From Nigrospora sphaerica (Eukaryota > Ascomycota > Sordariomycetes > Amphisphaeriales > Apiosporaceae): a DNA stretch of 64,000 bases. The DNA lies in contig JAGVVL010000018.1 in the NCBI GenBank assembly GCA_018287875.1, positions 868,001-932,000 of the forward strand. The letters are read 5' to 3'. Of this stretch, positions 20,648 to 30,673 are shown in pieces (the stretch's first letter is position 1; every line of letters begins with the position of its first letter). A model generated the notes under the pieces. It ran no database searches. It was not told the origin of the DNA and was given only the letters and a program-made list of their open reading frames with translations. Both the position numbers and the translations under genes were made by a program.

Positions 20648-23600
20648 CGTCGCTGCTCTTTGCCGTTGGGCGAGCTGCCTCGGCGCAACAGGAGCATTCG
20701 GATTTGTGGAGGGGCGGCTACCAGAAAGGAAGCTGCCAAGAGGAGAAAAGCATGCATGGCTCGAGGTCTAGTTATACTATTCTGGCATCACGGTTCATGT
20801 AAAGCTTTGGACCCCTCCAGATCGCGGGTATGGGGGGCTCGGCGGTCTGTAGTGTGAATGGCGCGCCTCCCCTGGGCGTGCGTTCCTCTCCTAGACGCCG
20901 GTGGCCGTGCGCAGTGGCTCGCATGTTTCGCATGAATATGCCAGGGCCAAGCTTAGGCGGATAATACCAATTCAACCCGGTTCGGCGGATGGCAGCGCAG
21001 TGGGATAGTGGAATGGTAGGCGGGCCGGAGGGGCAAGAGTCTGGCTCTTCGTGTGCTCTTCGGCCCCGTTGTGCATGGGTCGGCTTGCGTTCATTGGCCT
21101 CCCACTGCCGCTTTGCGTGCGGCCCTATGGAAACGTGGAATTCGTACGCATAGTGGCCGGTGCACGATGTGGTCGAGACCCTGACAAGTCTTGGCAGCCA
21201 TTCTTTGTTCGTGTCTGGCTCGCGTCTGCTTTCTGTTTCCGGCTTCCCATAGCAGTCGTGTCCATGCTCGTCAAGCACGTCCAGCAGGCTCAAAAACACG
21301 ACTTGCGGCGTGGGAAGGGAGGCAGGCGGGCAGGAGCGGCCGCAGTGATGGTATCCCAGCCGATCCTGAGGGCAGAATCGTCGCGGACGCCAGCGGGCGC
21401 ATGTCCGAGCGGACGGGTGGGGGGGCGTTCCAACGAAGCCCGCCTTGCACTGCCTGGGGGGCTAGTCGTCCAAATCCAAAGTTTCGGTCCCGGAAGAAGT
21501 CAAACCGGACTGCAAGCGGATGACGGGCAGAGGCGGAATCCGGGCGGAATAGCGATGTCGCACCTGCGGCGGGCGACGGGTGGTGATCCGTCCGTCCCAG
21601 CAAACCTGGTTCCCGGAGAGACCAGGGGATGCGTGTGGCACCTGCCATCCATCCCATACCTGCGTAACTTAAACTAGCCAAGGCTTTTTGACATTGTGCT
21701 CTCGAGGGGGCCCTTGGGCGCGCCTCTGGGTGTTGTACCAAAGGTCGGAGGAGAGAACCAGGGCGTGGTCAAGAGGGGGAAAAAGAGTTTTGATTGCGGT
21801 CGAGAGTGACCTGGTCTTCCTTGGATTCATGTGGGGGATCCCACTCTTGTGGCTGCACGGTCCGTCACCGGCGCGCGACGACCTGTAAAATGTGATATCG
21901 CGATAAGTGGACGGTTTGGGTGCAGGCGACGTGGCCTCGATGAAACCAACCCGAAGAAGCACCTCAATTGGTTCAGTGCGGAACAGCCCGAAGTTTGGGG
22001 GGTTTGCCGGCTTCCATTCCGTTCCGCCCACCTCGTTTCGCAGAAGACGGGATGGCGCAGGGTTCGTGAGGAATTGATGGATCTGGCAACCCGTACTGGA
22101 GATGCAGCTTTGGCCTTCTTACCCAGGTAATGCCCAAACAACAACATTCATTATCTAATGGCCCCACTCTCCAGTCTGATTGATTCGGCCTCGATCCAAT
22201 GCACGCGCGTTCCGTCCATACGAGAAGCTGGTAACCGCATTGGCGAGCCACTGCAGGTTAAATAAAGCCGAGATCTTTGCTTGTGTTGCCTTCGCACGCG
22301 GTGGTATGCTTTATGTGCCGAGCCAAAACAGCACGTGAAGAAACCCCCTCTACGGGATTCGATCGCGATGCATGATGCACAGCGCTGTCGATCAGCAACA
22401 GCTGCTTTAACCAAGTCCCGCCCCCCTGCCATCTTGGTACCCGGGTGGGAAAAGGTTGCATTCTCCGCCTGCGATCATGCCTCTCTTGCAAACCTAGTTA
22501 CCAGGGTTCGTACGCTTACTGTGTACTATTTACTACTATGTACTAGGAATTGCAGCGATGTACCCTCCGTAAGGCGCCTTGCTCCACCGCGACAGTCCGT
22601 CTGCGGCTTTCGGCTTCAGACTGCTACTTTTTTCTTATTTGTGGCTCCCGCGCGCACGGTACTTGGTCGCTTACTGGACACAGCCTGCGGTGCCAGCACG
22701 CCCCAATGCGACGCCAAGTCACACTCCGGGGGACGCATCCATAATGATCTGCTACACTGTTTGTCATCATTTTTGCTGAGCCCGATATAGCAGCGGGCAC
22801 GATGGTATGGAACTATGCAAAGGAACCACTGTCGATTCGTCAAGACTCTTAGCAGTGTGGACGTGCCATATGGTGAACTACAACGTCTTGATGCACACCC
22901 AAGTGGCGGCGCCACTCCCCCCACCCCGGCCTGAATACCATGTCGCAGCTCGGCTCCCGGACCCTGCCGACCACCGGCGGAACTGGGCCAGTGGCCCTTT
23001 TTAGAGGAGGTTGCCTTCACACCGCCGCTACCCTTCTGCCAACATCCTGTCGGGAACTCTGAAAAGCAGTGGTCCTGTTAACAATGGGAGTGGAACCGGA
23101 TCATGGACTATAAGCGAGTAGCCGGTACTTCGCCCCCGGAGACATGAGCTGAGCAGCTACCTGGCCGTCCATAAAATGACGCGTGAACAGGCGATGAATT
23201 GAAAGCTGCCTCTCATAGGTTTCTCGGGGTGTCGGGCCGGTGAGGCACGGAGAGGAAAATTAATGGAGGCTGCGATGGAATATAACCAGGGAAAGGTCTG
23301 CGCTAAGTCAACTTAGTTTAGGTTTATCAAACTGTTTGAGATTTTCTTCTGGGCCGATACAGGCTCGTCGTGCTGCATGTCATTCTATGTCCACAAATTA
23401 ATGGAACCACTGTCCATCGACCTCCGGATCTCGGGGTAATTAAAATGCACTACGCTGGAATCCATCAGAGAGCTGGAGCGTGCTAAGTTCTCAGGGGAAA
23501 GTCTCCAGCTGAAATCCAGTAGGTCCGAGATGTTTGATCTACCAGTCCTCAAGGTTTGGGTGTGCGTCCGGAATTCACTTGCGCTACCCCAAATGAACGC

Positions 23601-24704
23601 GATGCGTCTTATCTACCATTACCCACAGATTACTCTGGGGTGCTGGGTTAGACATCTATCATATGCGTTCAACAATGTTGACAGTTGGGAAAATTTCTGT
23701 AGCCACTATTACCATTATCGAGACCTACACAATTGCCAATGAGACACTCCTCGGTGAACCCCGTCACGACACTGGAAACTTCTTGTATTAACGATACTCG
23801 TCTCATCATCGTCAAGTTTGAAGACCCTCTAAGCATCAGGGACACGGGGGCTCTTGCCAGCCATTGCATGACCAAAAAGCCATTGCTTGACCTGCACTTC
23901 GGCGATTTCTGTCTCTGGGTCTCTTAGCCATGGACCAATATATTCCCATACCGTGAACCATCCCGTGTAGTAAGGTTGCCGTGTTGGAACAGATGTGATG
24001 GAACCTACGAGTTTGGTCTCGTCGTGTGACTTCCTCGTGGCATCGTGACAGAAGCAGAAAAATCACTACCTGTCACTTTGAAACTTCGCCCCCTGAGAGC
24101 ATCTAGCCGCTTCTTATAACCATGAGTTGGATTCTCTGGATATGAGTGCTTTAACTCCGCTAGAGTGCGGCTAGGCCGATAAGGCAATCGATATCAAGGC
24201 AGACCTGACGAAGCTTGGTGCGTCGTCAACTCTCTGGATCCTTGAAGCAGCTTGTACTCAACTGCGATGGTGGTTGCACATTGCTGGTGTTGTCGAGTTC
24301 CACGCCTTCATTTGGATGCAGCCTGGTAGGACGATTCGGGCAGATTCCCTCCTCTTATGTATCCGCTGGTCAATACTGCCTCTGTATCAGGTACATAACA
24401 CCTGCAAAAACTCCAGGAAACCATCGACTTCACCTGGTGGGTCATATTCCTTGCGCTTTCCCTCAGAAATCCCCAAGCTGCATGATCCCCTCCACACTTC
24501 TGCTGCAACCACAATAAGCAACTGGATCTGTTCCGAGCGTCATCGTCTTTTACTTCATCCGAGTGTGCCAGGCGTCTGTAGCATCCGATTTGCGTAACTT
24601 TATCGCTTTATCCTTCCCCGCGAAGCATACGTCTTCATTCTTCTTTGCTGCGTACTTGTAGTTTGCCCTCAAGCGCGACTTGTCAGACTATATCACCTGC
24701 AGCG
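20648..24704. other. Four-kilobase gene-poor stretch
   Basis: I see no supported gene. ORFs at 20772-22150 and 22151-23020 overlap on both strands without domains. A minus-strand segment at 23868-24187 looks protein-like but broken and is listed separately. Base composition is mixed, not strongly RIP-like. Confidence 0.4.
23868..24187 (-). pseudogene. Possible decayed coding segment, unknown protein
   Basis: On the minus strand two adjoining frames look like protein: PSRTLAELKHSYPENPTHGY (about 24180-24110), then, in another frame, PTRQPYYTGWFTVWEYIGPW and EIAEVQVKQWLFGHAMAGKS (about 23985-23860). The second piece has the regular Trp/Tyr-hydrophobic pattern of a real fold. A frameshift or lost intron separates them and a stop follows. 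I do not recognise the family. Confidence 0.3.
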
Positions 24705-25427
24705 ATGCCGTGCGAGGATATGTTGGATGAGGAGACTTCCAACGCCCTCGACGCCCCGTCCCACAAGGTCGAACGTGGCAATACGGACGAGGTGAGTCGC
24801 TCTTACTTCCATTCTGGGTGTTTCTTATCATTTCTGGTGGCAGCTTCACTACATTTATTTCTTTTCTCATCACACGATGATTTACTTCATCGCATTTCCA
24901 AAGTGAATAAGGCAGGGCGTGCTGACCATCTTGTCAATCAGAGGGCGGCGACAGCTGGAGCCCGTAGGTGGAAGGGAAGAAACCGCGCCATTGAACTGGC
25001 TCTCCACAGTATCGACACCATCAATAATATCGAGAAACGATGCGTGACGGCTGGCATCCTTGATCGTCCCACCGGCGACGCCAATTACCCCGAAATCAAT
25101 ATGACTAATCCCACCCTCACCGAGCAAGCCGCGGCCAAGTACTCTCACCGTCTGCTGGAGAAGCTGTATACCACCTATGCGCGTGGCAAAAAGAAGTCTG
25201 AGGGCGGCCTGTTGACTGCCGCCAGCTATGGCCATGCCCTGCTGAAGAAGAAGTTTGAACAATTAGAGAAGAAGCACCATGATCTTGAGGAGAAGCACAG
25301 ACGGCTGAGGGAGAAGAAGGCCAGGCAACTGCAGCAGAAGCGTGAGCAGTTGAAAGATGTCATCAAGGTATTGAAGAAGAAGCGCACACAGTTGAAGGCC
25401 ATCGGGTACCTGGTGGAATGTTGGTAG
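24705..25427 (+). CDS. Orphan protein with a long C-terminal coiled coil
   Basis: From ATG 24705 an uninterrupted frame codes for 240 aa. A possible 120-nt in-frame intron (GTGAGT at 24792, acceptor ending at 24911) would remove a hydrophobic, AT-rich insert and leave about 200 aa, joining NTDE to AGRADHL. The body has a helical segment (RNRAIELALHSIDTINNIEK), then from about residue 180 a basic coiled coil (EQLEKKHHDLEEKHRRLREK) running nearly to the end. I recognise no family. The coding region is more GC-rich than its surroundings and the frame is intact, which supports a real gene. The exact start and the intron are uncertain. Confidence 0.55.
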   Translation: MPCEDMLDEETSNALDAPSHKVERGNTDEVSRSYFHSGCFLSFLVAASLHLFLFSSHDDLLHRISKVNKAGRADHLVNQRAATAGARRWKGRNRAIELALHSIDTINNIEKRCVTAGILDRPTGDANYPEINMTNPTLTEQAAAKYSHRLLEKLYTTYARGKKKSEGGLLTAASYGHALLKKKFEQLEKKHHDLEEKHRRLREKKARQLQQKREQLKDVIKVLKKKRTQLKAIGYLVECW

Positions 25428-26650
25428 CCCTAGACTACGACACGCGCGTCGTCAGCACGTCCACTTTATGGAGCATCTGGCCATACACTGGGGCCACCCA
25501 GAGCAACGACGCGGTCATCCAGCAGAAGAATTCCCATGCTGCTATACGTGGCAGTGATAAAATTGAGAGTTCATGACTGCAAGATGATTATGATAGATCT
25601 CGCATGGGCCGATGAGTTCCAACCAAAATACAGCCCAGCGGATACCCGAGGGTGGAATAGAATGGTCGTACTGCCCGGCACCATCCCCAAATGAGAGCCA
25701 TCTGCTCCAAAAATCCAAGGGCTCACCAAGAACCAGAGCCACCGGGGTTTTATGGTAAGACTGGTAGTTCCTACCCGGAGTTGCGTAGCAGTGGGTTTCA
25801 CTGATCCGCAGGCATGCTGAACACATGTCCATTGCCGTTTGCCCCATCCAATATATTCGTTAGTGGAATTATATCTCTCCCTCGTCGTTTTCCGTACTCC
25901 CTGTACATTCCATTCCAAACTTTACACCTACGTGGGCAAGGCACCGCACTGGCTACGACAGCGGCCATTCCATGCGGCGCATAGTTAGCAGAGCAAGCGA
26001 ACCATGTTGATTCATCTCAGAAAGAGCGAGCATAGTACCATACAAGACCGTTGGAGTTTGATCTCCTGTGTCTTCACAATAGTATTTGCAATAAAACGAA
26101 ACCATATTGGCCGAAAGTCATCTCATACGAAGAAATTTGGTGCGGTGAAGCCTTGTGGTCCACCCAGTATTGCCTGGACACCTCATTGTAGCCATAGACG
26201 GGCCCGGCAAACACGACTCTTTTATCGGCAAGCTCCTTAGTGACACCGATATTCTAGATTTCGGCACGGAAGAAGCACTGATTCAAAGCACCCGCTTATG
26301 GCGAGCGGCTACTTTTAAGACGTGGTAGGGCGGGTGGGAGATGGGCGATGAAAACAAATCTCTCAATAGCACAAGGCCAAGAAAGATCTGAAATGATATG
26401 CGGGAACGGCTAAATCTACCAACAAAGAGGCATCAAGACTTCACGGAAGAAATGGACTTTCAGGTGAATAATGGGAGTAATACAATTAAACATTAAAATA
26501 TGCTCCCTATCTTGACCAGGTTGCCTCGCAGGGGGCAAAGCGAGCACGTAGTCATAGAAGTTGTGAACAGAAGTGCAATGGTATAAACTCCGCCAGATTT
26601 ACCTCTCTCACCGTGGAATGGCGAAGGATGGTTCTAGTCGCCCTCGCGTT
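25428..26650. other. Intergenic stretch, no gene seen
   Basis: This is the 3' side of both the coiled-coil orphan and the ferritin-like gene. Short minus-strand ORFs at 25542-25918 show no domain. Confidence 0.45.
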
Positions 26651-28048
26651 TTAACCGGACTGGTACAGACCCACGGCGCCGACATGGGGGTTGAGCATGG
26701 TCAGGTTGAAGGGGGTGACGGGCAGCTCGACGTCGGTGAGGACGAGGAAGATGGTACCGTTGACCGAGGGGTCGCCCTCAAAGGTCGACATGTTGGGCTG
26801 GAAGGTGTAGGCTGAGTTGCCCTGGATACCCTCCAGAGGCGTGTAGGTGACGTTGAGCTGCGAGACCCAGGCGGCGTACTTGGGTTCGGGCACCATAGTG
26901 TCGGTCACGTAGCTGTTGTTGGGGCCGATGGCCTGGCCCGGCGCGTCCCAGCTCAGGAACACCTGGCGGCCGGGGTACGAGAGCGGGTTGGTGCGGTTGC
27001 GCGAGATGCCGGGCGCGCAGCTCTCGCCGACCTTGGTCGAGCTGAGGCAGTCGTCGTCCTTGTCGACGTCGGCCGTCGACAGCGTGTTGGTGTAGCCGCC
27101 TGTCGTCTCGTTCCAGGCCTTATCGCCGTGGATGCGCGCCGGGTTGGGCTGGTTGAGGATGTTGAGCGACGGGTAGTTTTGCCAGATCAGACGGGTCTGG
27201 TTCTCGGGGCACGACGAGATATAGGGCGCCAGCAGGGTCCAGGCCCACGACTGGGGGACGCCGACCTCGAACCAGACGGGCATGGGGAAGAGACCCTCGA
27301 ACTGGCGGAAGATCATCTGCTGGCGGGCCTCAGTGGTGATGGACTGCAGGAGCAGCTGGCCGCTCTCGCGCGAGTCCAAGTGGTTCAGGAAGCCGTAGAC
27401 ACCCGACTCGCCAAAGCGCGTCAACTTCTGGCAGAAGTCGATGTACTCGCGGACATTGGTGACGGGGTAGTTGTAGGTGCACTGGCGAGGGGCCTGGGGA
27501 CCGAGAATGTTGGTCAGAAGAGTGGCGTGGCCGACCTCCTGGTCAGCCATGAACTGCAGCAAGTGACGATCCTCAGCAGTCAGGCCGGCATCCTCAAAGT
27601 CCTTCTCGCTGAAGGTGGCCAGTCCCCAGTGGAACAGGTCGAGCTCAATCCACTCCTGGTACAGAGCCAAGGCCAGAGACTCGTAATCGAAGTCACTGAT
27701 GGGCTTATAGACGGGCTCGGTGCCGTTGGTGCCGAGGCCGCCGGCCGGGGTGTAGGGGGCCGGCTGGGGGCGGTGGAGTTTGCCGTCGGCCGGGTAGGCC
27801 AGCTTGAAATCCTGGGGAGGAAGCGGCGCGACGGAGGCGGCGAGAACCTCGGTCGACAGGGCACCTGTGGTGGTGGCGGTTCCCTGGTAAGGACCGTGAG
27901 AGGTCACATTGGTGATGGGAATCTGCGAGGGCGTCGCAGTGGGCACCGAGGTGAAGGTGGTAGTCGGCTCAGACACGACCGGGACAGCGAGAGCCCGGGA
28001 CGCAAGGGCGAGGAGGCTTCCGCCGAAAAGGACCTTGGAGAATGACAT
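26651..28048 (-). CDS. Secreted ferritin-like stress protein, Rds1 family
   Basis: A single exon encodes 465 aa from ATG 28048. I prefer this start to the in-frame ATG at 28099 because MSFSKVLFGGSLLALASRALA is a clean signal peptide. After a Thr/Ser/Pro-rich linker, a ferritin-like four-helix domain spans roughly residues 130-300, with helices DYESLALALYQEWIELDLFHW and LLQFMADQEVGHATLL carrying the Glu/His positions typical of the family. The C-terminal 150 residues have many N-glycosylation sites (NQT, NRT, NNS, NVT, NMS, NGT, NLT). The family includes fission-yeast rds1, a stress-response gene regulated by glucose, ammonium, phosphate, CO2 and temperature. Bound metal and biochemical activity are not established. 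A TATA box lies 73 bp upstream. Confidence 0.88.
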   Translation of the reverse strand: MSFSKVLFGGSLLALASRALAVPVVSEPTTTFTSVPTATPSQIPITNVTSHGPYQGTATTTGALSTEVLAASVAPLPPQDFKLAYPADGKLHRPQPAPYTPAGGLGTNGTEPVYKPISDFDYESLALALYQEWIELDLFHWGLATFSEKDFEDAGLTAEDRHLLQFMADQEVGHATLLTNILGPQAPRQCTYNYPVTNVREYIDFCQKLTRFGESGVYGFLNHLDSRESGQLLLQSITTEARQQMIFRQFEGLFPMPVWFEVGVPQSWAWTLLAPYISSCPENQTRLIWQNYPSLNILNQPNPARIHGDKAWNETTGGYTNTLSTADVDKDDDCLSSTKVGESCAPGISRNRTNPLSYPGRQVFLSWDAPGQAIGPNNSYVTDTMVPEPKYAAWVSQLNVTYTPLEGIQGNSAYTFQPNMSTFEGDPSVNGTIFLVLTDVELPVTPFNLTMLNPHVGAVGLYQSG

Positions 28049-28120
28049 TGTCGGAGTAGATGAGTCTCTGAAGGATGAGGAGGAAAGGAAAAATAGCATT
28101 GGCTCACCGGGACACAGGCG

Positions 28121-28130
28121 GCTTATATGC
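28121..28130 (-). promoter_or_regulatory. TATA box of the Rds1-family gene
   Basis: On the minus strand GCATATAAGC sits 73 bp before the ATG at 28048. A CCAAT sequence lies between it and the gene (near 28098-28103). Confidence 0.55.
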
Positions 28131-30673
28131 CTTTGTTGAGAGACGTGGGGAGGATAGGCCGAGATTGTTACACAAGGCCTGTTGCCTGCAGATACAGGTT
28201 ACAGTATCGCCGAGGAGTCGCAGCCACCCAGAGCAGGTCGGGTCCGTGTCACCGCACGCCCATGGTGGTTGGACTCTGGGCGTCATCATGACCGAAGGGA
28301 ACAAGGCCAAGGGCAGGGGTACCAAAGAGAAGCAGCAAAATTGAACGATCTGATTAACCTTTGCTGGTCGGCGTTACCGTCGTCCATGTCAGGAACAGCG
28401 GAGAAATTGGATAACGCCGGTGTGGTCGTTACGTGAGCGACAATCGTCAGGGCGGGTGGGTGCCCGGCATGATCGAGGTTGGGGGACAGTCGACCGATTC
28501 AGTAGTGCAGAGTATGTGCTCGTCATAGAGAGCTCGCCAGGGGGCCGATCTCTTGAGCGAAGAAGAAACTGCACGGCCGGCCCCGGGACTTTGGTAGCAT
28601 GGCGATTGGCGGTGCGGGTGCGGACGTGCCACCACGTGCGAACGAGCTGATGGAACAGATTCGATAGACTGCCTTCCTGATGGATCTGCTCCGTCTCCCG
28701 AATGGGCGAGCCGTAGGGCACCCCAGTACGCTCGTCACACGGGCAAGACCTCGCTGGCCCTCCCTGGAGTCTGAGGGAGGTTCAATCCCGGCTGCTGTGA
28801 AGGTACCTAAGTAGCCGTTTGTAATCCCGACTCCGTGACGCCGGAAAGGACTTTCGTGACCTCCACATTCACGACGAAATCGGTACTTTCCCTCAATTGT
28901 TACTCAGTCGGAAACAATGACAGGTGGATCGGATTTGGGTCTATGGATTCCATTCTCGTTGCCCTGGCGGACCTAACGGGGTACATATCGTTGATATGGC
29001 ACCCTGTAGCCCTGCTAGCCCGAACGGATGGCAACGGTGAAATCGGACGAAGTGATGGCTCGAGCCTGGATGATCGGTTGTTGCGGCGGCACTGGGGCAA
29101 GGCAAGGTAAGGAAGCTGCCCCGTCCCGTGCTAGCAAGCAGTGCCGCGAGCTAGGCACGCCTGCCGACGGGCGCTGTGCGCCCAATTAGACTCGGATATA
29201 AGCCGGGTCGGTAGCCATTCCGAGAAATGCGACGATATCTCCAAGGTCAACCCCGGCTGACCATAGCCTGCCTGGGCCTTGAGAGCGCGCCTTGCGTATC
29301 ACCGCGCTAGCAAGAGAAAAGGGAATGACGAGACGACGGCTCACCATGCGGCCATGAACCAGTGCCGGCACGGCCCAGCTGGCCCGAAAACGGGAGGTAC
29401 GGTTCCTCTGGAGGTACGGTTCCTCTGGAGGTGGCGCCCTCGATCCGCCTTGGCCTGTTCGGTGCAGAGTCGTGACGTTAGCATAGGAAGCTTTTCTCCG
29501 CCACGGCCCCATGCCACTAGGCAATCCCCAACGTCTGCCAAGCCATGCCCGATGCCCCCAGTTTTTGCTTTTATCCTTCTGATGCGCGAAGGGACAACGG
29601 CATCGGCCAATCTCATATCGACCATCTCCCAGGCGCATGGTCGATTGCCTGCAAGGCTTGACCTTTGGTGTTTGAAGTTTGTACTTTGAGGTACCAAAGC
29701 ACGAGCATCTTTGCCTGGTACGCCGCCCATCGTGGTCTGCCTGTCTCCCGCGGCACTTACCCATAGCTACTAAATAGCCCATCTTCCTTTGTTTGTGCAA
29801 GCCTCTCTGCCTTTCCTACATCATTCGGGAAATACTCGTACTACATGGCGTTTGGGAGGGAGTTGACAAAAATGATACATATATCTCTGAAATCCGCTAC
29901 GAAAAGGCTACACCAACGACCAGCCGGTGGAGACAGACGCCTGATATCGTCGCGGAATCCATGAACCAGTCACCAGTATGACTTCGCCGTGATAATTCAT
30001 GTACCGTAGCAGAGAGATGTCGAATTAAGTGCGACACCCTCCCTCCCTTTGCGTTGTTATTTCTGGAAAGTCGTCCTATTGGGAATGAATCTCGACTGCG
30101 CTCTGCTTTCCAACACAGAAGGATCCAGAGCCATTCTGGGGAGCGACGCACGGCCCCCCGGCTTATCGGATAAGCTACCGTCCCTCTCAGTCAGCTTGGC
30201 CTTGAGCATGTGCGCGCGTCGGAAGGAGCTCGACGCGATGGAACGCACGCCGTCCTCATCACAGTTGCGGACGATAAACTGCCTCGGATGGTGCCACGCA
30301 TTCAATACAATAGAGGCCGAGTCGCATTCTACCGGCCTGTAATTGATTACAGACCCTCATTACTCTCTTCTGCTGTTGTTGCTCTTCGCTCTCGCTCTCT
30401 CGCTTTGCCTACTTGATCCCGTCTTGGCCGCGGGTAGTCGTTGCGCCAACAACTACTGCAGACTGCGACCTGGACTTTGCTTGATCCCAGAACACTTCAC
30501 CGCTGGCCTTGGCTTCGCATTTCGCTACCTTTAGCTGCCGAAGACGACCGGCGCTGGGCGAGCCGCACACAGTCCGCCGCCCCGTAGGTAGCTGACCGCC
30601 ACGCGGTGGCGGTCGCGACCCTCCAGCCCCCCGTCGAGGACACCCTCGTGGCCACTAGGAGCCCATATTCGCC
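28131..30673. other. Shared intergenic region between the Rds1-family gene and SPT8
   Basis: The two genes are divergent, so this 2.5-kb stretch holds both promoters. ORFs such as 29186-29800 (minus) have no domains. A 17-bp unit is tandemly repeated at 29393-29426. Confidence 0.5.
29393..29432 (+). repeat. 17-bp tandem repeat, two copies and a partial third
   Basis: GGAGGTACGGTTCCTCT occurs at 29393-29409 and 29410-29426 without mismatch, followed by the first six bases of a third copy. Confidence 0.85.

Noticed and set aside
27128..28045. Plus-strand 305-codon ORF across the Rds1-family gene
   Set aside because: Antisense shadow; the minus strand has the signal peptide, ferritin-like motifs and TATA box.
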